Shown in pieces: positions 46,117 to 55,293 of a stretch of 64,000 nt of DNA. The notes under the pieces were generated by a model. That model did not search any database, was not told the origin of the DNA, and was given only the letters and a program-made list of their open reading frames with translations. Both the position numbers and the translations under genes were made by a program. How positions within the stretch are numbered: the stretch's first letter is position 1; every line of letters starts with the position of its first letter. The stretch is from Shinella zoogloeoides (GTDB taxonomy: Bacteria; Pseudomonadota; Alphaproteobacteria; Rhizobiales; Rhizobiaceae), in contig NZ_CP093528.1 of the NCBI RefSeq assembly GCF_022682305.1, positions 3,299,501 to 3,363,500 on the forward strand, given 5' to 3'.

Positions 46117-48105
46117 TCAAAGGTCGATGCCGTCATTGGGGTCGAGAGATGCCTGCCGCGCGACCATGCGCATCCGCTGACGCATAGCGCGGGCCTTGGC
46201 GGCATCGACGTCGGGCTCATCATCGAGAAAGTCGAATTCTTGCGATGGCGGCGGTGGTGCCGGGATGATTTCCTCATGCTCGGGAAGCTCCGGCTCACGA
46301 CGGATACCGGCATCGGCAGGATCGCCGTCGGACGTGTTCGACGCGGGTCCGTGGCCAACCGTGGGCGTAACAACACGGCTCGTCCAGTCGTCTGGTGCCG
46401 ATGTTTCCATCTTCACCGACTGCTTGCGTAGATCGGGCGGCGGCAGCACCCGTTCCTGAAGCCGCGCATCGGCATAGTAGCGCGCCTTGGCGGCGCGGAT
46501 GGGCGGCACACCCGCTACCATGACGATCTCGTCGGTTGGCGGAAGCTGCATGATTTCGCCGGGCGTCAGGAGTGGCCGCGCCGTTTCCTGCCGCGACACC
46601 ATGAGGTGCCCCAGCCATGGCGCGAGGCGATGACCGGCATAGTTGGTGGAATCGCGCATTTCCGTGGCCGTGCCGAGCGCATCACTGATCCGCTTGGCGG
46701 TGCGTTCATCATTGGCAGCAAAGGCGACACGCACATGGCAGTTGTCGAGAATGGCGTTGTTCTGCCCATAGGCGCGCTCGATCTGGTTGAGCGACTGCGC
46801 GATCAGGAACGCTTTGAGGCCATAACCGGCCATGAAGGCGAGTGCCGATTCAAAGAAGTCCAACCGCCCGAGCGCGGGGAACTCGTCCAGCATCAACAGC
46901 AGGCGATGGCGCTTGCCGGAGGTTTCCAACTCCTCGGTCAGCCGCCGCCCGACCTGATTGAGGATGAGGCGGATCAGCGGTTTTGTGCGATTGATGTCCG
47001 ATGGCGGTACGACGAGGTAGAGGCTGACGGGTTCTTTTGCTTCGACCAGATCAGCAATGCGCCAGTCGCAGCGGGCCGTCACGCAGGTCACGACCGGATC
47101 TCGGTAGAGGCCGAGAAAAGACATCGCTGTGGACAGAACACCGGAGCGTTCGTTCTCGGATTTGTTCAACAGCTCGCGTGCCGACGAAGCGATGACGGGA
47201 TGCACACCGGCTTCGCCCAGATGCGGTGTGTCCATCATGGCGCGCAAGGTTGCCTCGACCGGACGGCGGGGATCGGACAGAAAACTCGCGACGCCGGCCA
47301 GCGTCTTGTCCTTCTCGGCATAGAGTACATGCAGGATGGCGCCGACCAGTAGCGAATGGCTGGTCTTTTCCCAGTGGTTGCGCTTGTCGAGACTGCCCTC
47401 GGGATCGACCAGAATATCCGCGATGTTCTGGACATCGCGGACTTCCCACTCCCCCTGACGGACTTCCAGCAGCGGGTTGTAAGCTGCGGAATGCACATTG
47501 GTCGGATCGAACAGCAGGACGCGGCCGTGATGGGACCGGAAGCCGGCCGTCAGATTCCAGTTCTCACCCTTGATGTCGTGCACGATGCAACTTCCCGGCC
47601 AGGTCAGCAGCGTCGGCACAACGAGACCGACGCCTTTGCCTGATCGGGTGGGCGCGAAACAAAGGACATGCTCGGGGCCGTCGTGCCGGAGATAGTCCTT
47701 GCTGTGCCTGCCAAGGACCACGCCATCGGGACCGAGCAGTCCGGCAACATGGATTTCCTTGTTCTCGGCCCATCGCGCCGAACCGTAGGTGGCGACGTTG
47801 CGCGCCTCGCGCGCCCGGATGATCGACATGAAAAAAGCGGCGGCGATAGCGAACAACGCCCCGGACGTGGCGATTAACGCGCCCTCGGTGAAAATGTCGG
47901 GCGCATAGGCGTCATAGGAAAACCACCACCAGAAAAAGGCCGGAGGATAATAGACCGGCCATCCCGCAACATCGAACCATGGATTGCCGAGCTGGGGCTG
48001 AAAGCCAAGGCGGAAGGCCACCCATTGTGTCGAAGTCCAGACCATCACCAGGACAATGGTGAATACGACAATGATCTGGCCCCAGAGTATTCGGCCACCA
48101 CGCAT
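46117..48105 (-). CDS. traG: Conjugal coupling protein TraG (VirD4-like)
   Basis: 662 aa. Two N-terminal helices (about 5-28 and 75-95), Walker A APTRSGKGVGLVVP, Walker B LLLMLDEFPALGRLD, and a proline-rich tail (PAPPPPSQEFDFLDDEPD). TraG recruits the relaxase-DNA complex to the secretion channel. The ATG at 48105 (MRGGRILWGQ) matches the family start; an in-frame ATG at 48123 is less likely. Confidence 0.94.
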   Translation of the reverse strand: MRGGRILWGQIIVVFTIVLVMVWTSTQWVAFRLGFQPQLGNPWFDVAGWPVYYPPAFFWWWFSYDAYAPDIFTEGALIATSGALFAIAAAFFMSIIRAREARNVATYGSARWAENKEIHVAGLLGPDGVVLGRHSKDYLRHDGPEHVLCFAPTRSGKGVGLVVPTLLTWPGSCIVHDIKGENWNLTAGFRSHHGRVLLFDPTNVHSAAYNPLLEVRQGEWEVRDVQNIADILVDPEGSLDKRNHWEKTSHSLLVGAILHVLYAEKDKTLAGVASFLSDPRRPVEATLRAMMDTPHLGEAGVHPVIASSARELLNKSENERSGVLSTAMSFLGLYRDPVVTCVTARCDWRIADLVEAKEPVSLYLVVPPSDINRTKPLIRLILNQVGRRLTEELETSGKRHRLLLMLDEFPALGRLDFFESALAFMAGYGLKAFLIAQSLNQIERAYGQNNAILDNCHVRVAFAANDERTAKRISDALGTATEMRDSTNYAGHRLAPWLGHLMVSRQETARPLLTPGEIMQLPPTDEIVMVAGVPPIRAAKARYYADARLQERVLPPPDLRKQSVKMETSAPDDWTSRVVTPTVGHGPASNTSDGDPADAGIRREPELPEHEEIIPAPPPPSQEFDFLDDEPDVDAAKARAMRQRMRMVARQASLDPNDGIDL

Positions 48106-48280
48106 ACAGGCTCCAATCGGCAAGAGAGTCGGAGCCGATCAAAGAATAGACGTTTTCGAAAGCGGCAACAGGAAAAGCAGGGGTGCCGTGTTGCCGGATA
48201 CTATCGGCGGCACATCGGACAGGCCCTTTCAGATGCCGATGTCGACAGAACAATTTGCGAGGTGCCAGATCGGCAAAGGC

Positions 48281-50356
48281 TCAAATCCCGAGCCCTCGTG
48301 TTCGCCCCATTTGCCACGATACCGATCCACCCTGCACGATGCCCGCAACCTCGCGGCCGAGCTGGCGGTCGATCACTGGCCGCCATGGGACAAGAGTGAA
48401 CTCGTGGCTCTTTTCGACAATGGCGAACTTGCCGCTCGATAGATGTGCGGTCCCGGTGAACTTGCCGCTGATATTTTCGCCATCTGCAGCCGCCCGGAAC
48501 GGCAAGCCTTTGCTGCTGGCCATTTCCGCACCGACGCGGGCCACTTCCCTTTCTCGCAGATTGGCGAGCAGGTTGCGCCGATAGAGGATGCGTCCATTCT
48601 GCTGCCGCGTGGCATCGCCCTGTGCGATATGGTGTTCACGCCGCTGGTCCATAGCCTCGCGCACCTGCTGGCCGAACCCTGCCGGGGTAAGGTCCGAGGC
48701 GTCCGGTGTGACCAATCGTCGGTCCAGCCAGGTCGCGCCATCGGCGCCGATCTGTTTTTCCAGATCGAAGGTCGAGACGACACGGATGCTGGCCTGCCGG
48801 TTGCGACCGGCATCATAGGCGGTGGCGCGGCTCTCGAAGTCTTCGGGGATGCGCCACTGGTCGGCGTCGATCCGCTCGGCAATCCCGGCCCGGCGTAGCG
48901 ACTCCAATCGCCGGACATGGGCATCGACATAGCCCTCATAATCGCCACCCGGCACACGTCCCTCGAACTTCGCCTGTTCGAGGTGGCGGCTCGGTCGGTA
49001 GATACCATTCTCCGAGATCGCAGAGATGGTGCGATCAGAGGGACGTTGCGCCGTGTCGGCGGGGCCGACTTCCACGATGCTGCCGATTCGGGCATCTTCG
49101 ACGCGGGCCGGATCAATGCCGGGAAGATGGTGTGTTCGCCCGTCGATACCGTCCACCACGAGCGTCAGGTTTTCGCCCATCTCGTCGGTGAGATATTTGT
49201 CCACGACGCGGCCGATGATGGGCGCCGCGGGTGCGGCATCGTGAAGCTGGAAGGTCATCGGATCACGTTCCTGCCCATCGGCCTTCAGCGCCTTGTGCAT
49301 GTTGCGGATGATGTCACCGCGCTCACCGAGTTCACGCAGCGCCGGTTCCATCTTCGCGCCAAGCTCCCAGACGCCGGGTGCATGTTCCATAGCCAGCCCC
49401 ATCTTTTCCAGCTTGGCGAGACGGCGCAGGCGAAGTGTGCGGTTGAACTGGCGGCGTGCATCTGCTGGTTCGTGGCGCAGATCGAGGAACCTTTCGTCGG
49501 CTTCCTCGGTCATGGCGCGGTCGATGCGCGTGAAGCGGTCCTGATCGATTTCGGCAGACAGCTTGCGGCTCTGCTCGATCTCGGTCACGGGGCCGAGTTC
49601 CAGCGTGGTCAGTTCGCTCGCCCGCTCACGAATACCATTGGCGAGATAGTCGCCATTGATAACCAGGTTCTCGCCCAGATCGTCCTTCCCCCGAACAATG
49701 ACGTGGACATGGGGATGGCCGGTATTGTGGTGATTGACAGCCACCCAATCGAGTTTCGTGCCAAGGTCGGCCTCGATGCGGTTCATCAGATCGCGGGTGT
49801 GGTCGGTGAGATCGGAAAGATCGGCGGCATCCTCGGGCGAGACGATGAAGCGGAACTGGTGGCGATCATCCTTGCTGCGATCAAGGAAGGCATCTCCATC
49901 AGCGCGGTCCTCGGTCGCCGAATAGAGCTGGCCACGTTCGCCATCGCGCGAGGTGCCGTCGCGCTGGATGTAGCGCAGATGGGCAGCCCCTTTGCCATTC
50001 TTCCCCGCGCTCTGGGCATAACGGGTCTTGACAACGACGCGGCGCACGCCGGCCGTACTGTGCCGCCAGCCGCCCGACAGCATTCGGACGCGGACAAAGG
50101 CCGCACCACGACCACGCTTGACGCCCGGACCTTTGCCGGCCGGCGATGCCTTCCCACTCTTTCCGGCCGAACCAGATGAAGGCGACGAGTAGGTCCGTGA
50201 TGCGAATGATGATGATCTGCCGGGGCGGTTGCTATGCTGACGCGCCAGCTTCTTTGCCTGCGTCAGAAAGCTCTTCGCCTTGCCCGCCTTCGGCACGTCC
50301 GACCTGATGCGGCCAGGCTTTGGGAGAAAGCGGCTCTCGTCGTCGCCACTCATCAT
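48281..50356 (-). CDS. VirD2-type relaxase with DUF3363 domain
   Basis: 691 aa. A basic serine-rich N-terminus (about 1-85) precedes the relaxase core with VVKTRYAQ, HLRYIQRDG, and the metal-binding HHNTGHPHVHVIVRG. The DUF3363 C-terminal half starts near residue 300. The catalytic Tyr is likely in the region of R-Y-A or YIQRDG. It nicks oriT and pilots the strand. It reads toward traG (175 nt gap). A candidate oriT lies directly upstream. Confidence 0.9.
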   Translation of the reverse strand: MMSGDDESRFLPKPGRIRSDVPKAGKAKSFLTQAKKLARQHSNRPGRSSSFASRTYSSPSSGSAGKSGKASPAGKGPGVKRGRGAAFVRVRMLSGGWRHSTAGVRRVVVKTRYAQSAGKNGKGAAHLRYIQRDGTSRDGERGQLYSATEDRADGDAFLDRSKDDRHQFRFIVSPEDAADLSDLTDHTRDLMNRIEADLGTKLDWVAVNHHNTGHPHVHVIVRGKDDLGENLVINGDYLANGIRERASELTTLELGPVTEIEQSRKLSAEIDQDRFTRIDRAMTEEADERFLDLRHEPADARRQFNRTLRLRRLAKLEKMGLAMEHAPGVWELGAKMEPALRELGERGDIIRNMHKALKADGQERDPMTFQLHDAAPAAPIIGRVVDKYLTDEMGENLTLVVDGIDGRTHHLPGIDPARVEDARIGSIVEVGPADTAQRPSDRTISAISENGIYRPSRHLEQAKFEGRVPGGDYEGYVDAHVRRLESLRRAGIAERIDADQWRIPEDFESRATAYDAGRNRQASIRVVSTFDLEKQIGADGATWLDRRLVTPDASDLTPAGFGQQVREAMDQRREHHIAQGDATRQQNGRILYRRNLLANLREREVARVGAEMASSKGLPFRAAADGENISGKFTGTAHLSSGKFAIVEKSHEFTLVPWRPVIDRQLGREVAGIVQGGSVSWQMGRTRGLGI

Positions 50357-50666
50357 CGTATCCGAAGCCGTGACGGCGGAAAATCGGCCGATATTCGGTT
50401 AGAGTGCCGGTCAAAACCCCGCAACGCCAAGGCTTTGCGCCATATCGCGGCACGCGAGGCCCAAAAGCAGGGTGCCGTGCGCCGCGTCCCAAAACAGTGT
50501 GCAGGCAAGGGCTTGCCCAGAAACCGCCCCGACAGGGTGCCGGTTTCCTTTATCTTGCCCTCCGCCTTTCTTCCCCTTTTTGCCCTTCCTGCCGGGAATG
50601 CAGCCAGGCGACCCCTTGCCTGACTGCACACCGGAAGCGGACCGAAAGTGCGTGGAGACACCATGC
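50357..50666. other. Non-coding region upstream of relaxase; candidate oriT
   Basis: 310 nt without a credible gene. It contains inverted repeats: GGCAAG (50504-50509) with CTTGCC (50512-50517), and AAACCG (50521-50526) with CGGTTT (50541-50546) around a partly self-complementary CCCC/GGG loop. Short CTTGCC(C) units recur. The location just 5' of the relaxase gene is typical of oriT. The nic site is not identified. Confidence 0.4.
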
Positions 50667-51377
50667 TCATGGCTCGTCTCCATTGCCCGCACGGGCCACG
50701 AATATGCCGCCGTCCTGCGGCTCCTGATCGACGGAAACGCGCATAGGAACGGTTGCGCGGACGTCGTTCGACGGTTGATTGGCCGTCGCCGAATGGCCGC
50801 TGGATTGCACAACGAAGAGCGGAGCTTCGCGCCAATCCGGCGGTGGCGGCGGCACGATCGTCGGCACATCAGGCGCAGTCGCCCTGCCAAGAACAGGTGC
50901 GAGCGTGGCGACATAGGCGCGCGTTTCAGCGGGCAAAGTGCGGCCCGTCGCCAGATGCTCGTCATAGCGACCGGGACCAGCATTGTAGGCGGCAAGCATG
51001 GCCGCAACATTGCCATAGCGGTCCCACATCTCGCGCAGATACGCCGTGCCTGCGAAGATGTTATCGCGCGGATCGTAAGGGTCGCGCCCGAGACCATGGC
51101 GGCGGCGCAGGCCCGCCCAGGTATCGGGCATGACCTGCATCAGTCCCATCGCGCCCGCCGATGAAATTGCGCGCACATCGCCCGCGCTTTCCACGCGCAG
51201 CACGGCTCGAATCCAGTGCTCTGGAATGCCGAAACGCTGTGACGCCTCGGCAATGAACGCAGCATGGGGATGCGCGGTGACAGGCGCAGGTTGCAGCGTG
51301 ACCTGCGCCATGGCCGGCATCGAGCCGCTGCCAGCCGACAGCAGGGCCGTGAAGAGAAGAAAGGTGCGGGATCGCAT
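50667..51377 (-). CDS. Lytic transglycosylase of the transfer system
   Basis: 236 aa. A signal peptide ends near AMAQ. The SLT domain has catalytic Glu in AVLRVESAGD, then AMGLMQVMPDTWAGLRRRHG and AAYNAGPGRYDEH. The last 70 residues are Pro-rich and not conserved. It locally opens peptidoglycan for the conjugative channel, like VirB1. It starts 4 nt after the DUF736 gene. Confidence 0.9.
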   Translation of the reverse strand: MRSRTFLLFTALLSAGSGSMPAMAQVTLQPAPVTAHPHAAFIAEASQRFGIPEHWIRAVLRVESAGDVRAISSAGAMGLMQVMPDTWAGLRRRHGLGRDPYDPRDNIFAGTAYLREMWDRYGNVAAMLAAYNAGPGRYDEHLATGRTLPAETRAYVATLAPVLGRATAPDVPTIVPPPPPDWREAPLFVVQSSGHSATANQPSNDVRATVPMRVSVDQEPQDGGIFVARAGNGDEP

Positions 51378-51381
51378 GATC

Positions 51382-51717
51382 TCAGTCGCGATCTTCGCGG
51401 GGCCGCGGGCGGCTCCAGTGCAGCGACCATGACGAGCCTGCATCGTCGTCGCGGAACAGGTTGGCGCGGATCGGGTGCGGTAAGGCCGGATCGTCGAGCA
51501 GCACCGAGAGATATTCGCCAGCCTTTTCGCCGGTGCGTTTCCATGCAGCACCGACCTCGGGACCGTCATGCTCAATGTAATGGACGCGATAGTCCGGCGC
51601 ATTCTCCGCATCGGAATGTTCAGCGGGCACGATGACGAGATCGCGCTTCATGGTGAGCGTGACGAGCTGACCGGCGAAGCCGGATGCGTCACGCGCAAAT
51701 TGACCGATCTGTGGCAT
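51382..51717 (-). CDS. DUF736 family protein (first copy)
   Basis: 111 aa. MPQIGQFARDASGFAGQLVT and the end DDPALPHPIRANLFRDDD plus SLHWSRP are diagnostic of DUF736. The family is common in alphaproteobacterial conjugative elements; the function is unknown. It is followed by the lytic transglycosylase gene. A second DUF736 gene lies at 58744-59070. Confidence 0.9.
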   Translation of the reverse strand: MPQIGQFARDASGFAGQLVTLTMKRDLVIVPAEHSDAENAPDYRVHYIEHDGPEVGAAWKRTGEKAGEYLSVLLDDPALPHPIRANLFRDDDAGSSWSLHWSRPRPREDRD

Positions 51718-51752
51718 GGTATGTCTCCTGTGTTGGTGGGTTTGGCGTGGGT

Positions 51753-52298
51753 TCAATGCGTGACCGCCCGCCATTCGTAGCGGCCATCGCCTTCCTCATC
51801 GGTCCAGAGCGGAAGCGCCCGGCCGATGACGGAACTGGCGGGAACAGGTCCGAAGTAACGGCCGTCGAGGCTGTCCCGGATTTCCCAATTCATGAGGAAG
51901 AGTTCGCCGTCGCGGATGATGCGGCAGCCCTGCCAGACCGGCAGATCGCGTCCCATCCGGTCGCGCTCCAGTGCATCGCCCATCTCGACGTTATCGACGG
52001 TGATCGTCGCACCGCTGCGGCAGACGCGCTGTCCCGGCAAGCCGAGGACGCGTTTCAGCAGCGGCACGCCCCGCCCGATATAGCCGCGCTCGACCATGAA
52101 CCGCTCCAGCGGTTCGGGCGGCGCGATGACGACGAGTTCAGGAACTTCGACCACATCGGCAGGAACAACTGTGTAGAAGCCGATGGGCGCGCTGGCGGTC
52201 GCATTCCAGATCAGCCTGGTTGGCGGATCGGCAACGGCCGTGGCGACAAGCGTACCGACGGCCAACATGGACACGGCGAGGATATGACGGCGGCTCAT
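51753..52298 (-). CDS. traF: S26 signal peptidase, TraF type
   Basis: 181 aa. One N-terminal helix, then the catalytic Ser36 in TASAPIGFY and Lys82 in VPLLKRVLGLPGQ. TraF matures and circularises the pilin TrbC in RP4-type systems. The start (MSRRHIL) overlaps the DUF2840 stop by 4 nt. Confidence 0.92.
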   Translation of the reverse strand: MSRRHILAVSMLAVGTLVATAVADPPTRLIWNATASAPIGFYTVVPADVVEVPELVVIAPPEPLERFMVERGYIGRGVPLLKRVLGLPGQRVCRSGATITVDNVEMGDALERDRMGRDLPVWQGCRIIRDGELFLMNWEIRDSLDGRYFGPVPASSVIGRALPLWTDEEGDGRYEWRAVTH

Positions 52299-52813
52299 GG
52301 TGCGATCCTCCGGCGGCTGACCCATGCGGCATGGCGTTCCGGCGTGTAGGGGTTGGGGTCCTGACCGGCGATCATGCGGTTGTGGACGTGCCGCCAATGG
52401 TCCGGCGCAGCATCCGCAGGATCGACGCCAAGCGCGTCCACGGCGTCGATGGCGGCCAGCGCTTGCTGCACCTTTGGCCAGCCATCAATACGCAGCAGGA
52501 TCTCGCCGCCGGGGCGAACGAAGGGCACGGTCTGGAACGGCTCGCCACGCCCGACAGCGCGCAGTATGTCGAGCCGCGAGACGATGGTGCCGTAGTCGTT
52601 GGAGGCCCAGCGGACGAAGGCGAAGATGCTTTCGGGTGCGAAGCCGACGAGACTGCGGCGGCGGTCGATGATCTGCTCAAAGCTCTTGTGGCCGAAGCGT
52701 ATCCAGTGCTCAACCTTCCGCTTCTGGAAGGCCAGTTCGACAAGTGTGGTGAAGGGCGCTGGACCGTCCGCCAGCGGATGTTCATGCGCACCACGCCCGG
52801 TTTTGCCGGTCAT
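52295..52813 (-). CDS. DUF2840 domain protein
   Basis: 172 aa. RKVEHWIRFGHKSFEQIIDR, SIFAFVRWASNDYGT and the end NPYTPERHAAWVSRRRI are typical of DUF2840, found between parA and traF in Tn4371-type elements. Function unknown. Overlaps by 4 nt at both ends. Confidence 0.88.
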   Translation of the reverse strand: MTGKTGRGAHEHPLADGPAPFTTLVELAFQKRKVEHWIRFGHKSFEQIIDRRRSLVGFAPESIFAFVRWASNDYGTIVSRLDILRAVGRGEPFQTVPFVRPGGEILLRIDGWPKVQQALAAIDAVDALGVDPADAAPDHWRHVHNRMIAGQDPNPYTPERHAAWVSRRRIAP

Positions 52814-53064
52814 GGCCGGTCTCCTTCGGTGGGTGGAAACTCGCGGCCCAGCAGCTCGCGCAGCATCACGGCGACGGTGACGCCGCGCCGGAAAGCGGCC
52901 ACCTTGATGCGCCCGCGCAGTTCGGGTGTGATGTCGATGGTCAGGCGGGCGGTAAACGCCTCGGCAGCCATCTTTCCGGTTGCCGGCGCATCGGCGGCCC
53001 TGACCCAGCTATCGGGATTACCCGGACGCGATGCGAAGCCGGATTTGGCGGGTGGACGTGTCAT
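52810..53064 (-). CDS. Small ribbon-helix-helix protein next to ParA
   Basis: 84 aa. The C-terminal half FTARLTIDITPELRGRIKVA and FRRGVTVAVMLRELLGREF forms an RHH fold. A polar N-terminal tail may stimulate the ParA ATPase. Position directly after parA suggests the centromere-binding partner. 4-nt overlaps at both ends. Confidence 0.82.
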   Translation of the reverse strand: MTRPPAKSGFASRPGNPDSWVRAADAPATGKMAAEAFTARLTIDITPELRGRIKVAAFRRGVTVAVMLRELLGREFPPTEGDRP

Positions 53065-53714
53065 CGCACAATCCTCCCGATCCCGAGGCTATCGATCTCG
53101 GCCACCAGCGCTGTGACCTCATGTGCAGCCCGTTCGCCGCCATCGGTCTCTGAGACCAGTCGCCCAGTTTGTGCGGCTTCAGCAAAGGCGACGCGCTGGC
53201 CGATGGTCGTGGCCAGCAACGGCGGATCTTGGTCCGCCAGTGTCTCAGCCGTTTCGCGGGCGATGACGGTGCGCGCAGCGCATCGGTTCAGCAGAAAACG
53301 GGCGGCCAGTTCAGGACGATAGATGCGTGCTTCGTTCAGAAGCGCCAGCATCTCGGCGGAGGCCCAGCCGTCGAAAGGAGATGGCTGCACCGGGACCAGC
53401 ACCAGATCGGCTGCAAGCAGCGCTGAGCGCATCAGACCAGCGACACGGGGCGGACCATCGATGACGACATGGTCGGCGTCACGCGCCAGCTCCGGCGCTT
53501 CCCGGTGCAGCGTATCGCGGGCCAGGCCGATGACACTGAACAGCCTTGGCAGCCCTTCATGGCCACGCCGCTGCGACCAGTCGAGTGCGGAGCCTTGCGG
53601 ATCGGCGTCGATCAGGATGACGCGTTTGCCTTCCGCAGCCCACGCACCGGCGAGATGCAGCGCCAACGTGGTTTTTCCGACACCGCCTTTCTGATTGAGG
53701 AGAGCGACGATCAT
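53061..53714 (-). CDS. parA: ParA-type partition ATPase
   Basis: 217 aa. Deviant Walker A KGGVGKTT (9-16), switch I region DADPQGSALDWSQRR, and DHVVIDGPPR. It is a short ParA without an HTH, so the RHH protein downstream is the likely adaptor. It lies between repA and the RHH gene with 4-nt overlaps. It may stabilise the excised circular form. Confidence 0.93.
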   Translation of the reverse strand: MIVALLNQKGGVGKTTLALHLAGAWAAEGKRVILIDADPQGSALDWSQRRGHEGLPRLFSVIGLARDTLHREAPELARDADHVVIDGPPRVAGLMRSALLAADLVLVPVQPSPFDGWASAEMLALLNEARIYRPELAARFLLNRCAARTVIARETAETLADQDPPLLATTIGQRVAFAEAAQTGRLVSETDGGERAAHEVTALVAEIDSLGIGRIVR

Positions 53715-54856
53715 CGCTGTCCTCCCGGCTTGCCGAGAGGAAGTTCAGGCGTGCTTGTTGACGCGGGCGATCCTTGCTTTGGGGGTGTCAGCTTGCCTTT
53801 ATGGGCACCCGATCTGAGGGCCGCACCAGCCTTCGCGATGAGCTTTTCCACATCGCGCCGCCGCTCTTCAAAGTTAGATTCTGTGTTAGACTCTAAGTTA
53901 AGGGCGCGATTTTCGCTTTTGTTACCGAAGGATAGGAGGTGTTTGGGTTCCCGATAGCACGAGCCTCCGGTTCCTGATGGCACGATAGTCCGGGTTCCCG
54001 ATAGCACGAGACTATCCACAGGTTTTCCACAGGCCGGGACAGGCTCGAAAGCGAGCAGCATCCGGCCGCCGGTTTCGACCTCGGCGAACAGGGTGTAGCC
54101 GGGCAGTGGCTGGCGGCGGATAATGTCGCGCAGCTCGAAGGCGAAGCGCTTGAACGGCGACAGACTGCCCGATTTCTGGTGCAGGTGACGGAAGTCGAAC
54201 CGCCAACCGTTTTTCTGTCGCCCACCATGCTTGCGCACCAGGCGATAGAGCCAGCGATCCAACCCGCCGGTCAGATTGAAATAGGCCCGGTCGATGGTGA
54301 GGATCAGGGCGTCATCCAGAACCGCACTGTAGAACCAGTCGGGCACGATCATCTCGATGCCGTCCGGACGGCCATTGGCATCGGTCCGCTCGTGCCATTC
54401 GTTGATCCACGAAAAACGATGTCGCCGTCCATTCGCGCGCTGGCGGATCGAGGTTGCAACCGTGGTCGATTGCAGCCGGTCCAGCGCCGCCTTCAGGCGC
54501 TGATAGTCCCTCAGGGAGGTTCCGCGCCCTGTGAATGTCAGGATTTCATAAGGCGTTGCCGCCATCAGGCGCGACGTGCGCAGACCGGCGTCCCGCGCTT
54601 CCACGATCTGGCTGGCCGCCCAGATCAGTATATCGGCGTCCCAGATCGTCGCCATACCGTGATCGGGAACAGCTTCGACACGGATCGAGACGTTGCCCAA
54701 GGCAAAGTCAATCGGGCGGATACGGTGCGATTTGGAAAGGGAAAAGAAAGGATAGGCCATGAGATCCTGCGCGTCTCGTGGTGCGAATTCCCCGGGAAGC
54801 GCCCGAAACAGATCGAGTTGTCCGCGTTCCGAGGCGGATGGATGCTGCGCTGCCAT
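53711..54856 (-). CDS. repA: Replication initiator protein A
   Basis: 381 aa. GQLDLFRALPGEFAPRDAQD, MAYPFFSLSKSHRI and ADILIWAASQI are typical of the RepA/RPA family of these elements, with winged-helix domains. The last 110 residues are low in conservation and contain a short repeat of S/G-T-G-G/YREP. It would allow replication of the excised element. ATG 54856 is chosen as the family start. Confidence 0.88.
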   Translation of the reverse strand: MAAQHPSASERGQLDLFRALPGEFAPRDAQDLMAYPFFSLSKSHRIRPIDFALGNVSIRVEAVPDHGMATIWDADILIWAASQIVEARDAGLRTSRLMAATPYEILTFTGRGTSLRDYQRLKAALDRLQSTTVATSIRQRANGRRHRFSWINEWHERTDANGRPDGIEMIVPDWFYSAVLDDALILTIDRAYFNLTGGLDRWLYRLVRKHGGRQKNGWRFDFRHLHQKSGSLSPFKRFAFELRDIIRRQPLPGYTLFAEVETGGRMLLAFEPVPACGKPVDSLVLSGTRTIVPSGTGGSCYREPKHLLSFGNKSENRALNLESNTESNFEERRRDVEKLIAKAGAALRSGAHKGKLTPPKQGSPASTSTPELPLGKPGGQR

Positions 54857-54875
54857 CAGGGGGTGACAACCACGT

Positions 54876-55157
54876 TCAGCGCGTGATGCGCTTGGGCGAG
54901 GTGAACGCGGTCGGGGGCAAAGGTTTCGCCGGGAGAACCTGTCCACGCGGGTCCGACGTGGAAGTGACTGATCCGCGCGCAACCCAGGCTGCGAGATCCT
55001 CGACCGAATAGACAACGCGGCCGCCGAGCTTGTGATAGGCAGGTCCGGTTCCGTAGGTTCTGTGCTTTTCCAGCGTGCGCGCGGACAGGCTGAGGAAATC
55101 GGCAGCTTCCTTGGTGCGCAGGTAGCGTGGCGGCAAGGCGGCGAGATCAGGTCGCAT
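54876..55157 (-). CDS. AlpA/MerR-like helix-turn-helix protein
   Basis: 93 aa. LRTKEAADFLSLSARTLEKH and GTGPAYHKLGGRVVYSVEDL form the HTH-17 excisionase-like DNA-binding domain; the tail is basic. GGAGG lies upstream of ATG 55157. It is 19 nt before repA and likely regulates repA-parA or excision. Confidence 0.88.
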   Translation of the reverse strand: MRPDLAALPPRYLRTKEAADFLSLSARTLEKHRTYGTGPAYHKLGGRVVYSVEDLAAWVARGSVTSTSDPRGQVLPAKPLPPTAFTSPKRITR

Positions 55158-55293
55158 GGGGTGGCCTCCGTGGTTGTGCAGGATGCCGCTGACGATCAAC
55201 GGCATGACATGCGCACGGTGGCGAAGGCGCGGCGGCATGGGGGATGAGGAAGATCGAAGGGGTAAAATCCTCACCCTCGATCAGGCGTCAGCG

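Noticed and set aside
48917..50179. Plus-strand open frame of 420 codons opposite the relaxase
   Set aside because: No ribosome site or domain, and the relaxase on the other strand has clear motifs.
50404..50727. Plus-strand small frame in the candidate oriT region
   Set aside because: Cysteine/proline-rich shadow sequence of the kind often mis-annotated; it overlaps the lytic transglycosylase gene end.
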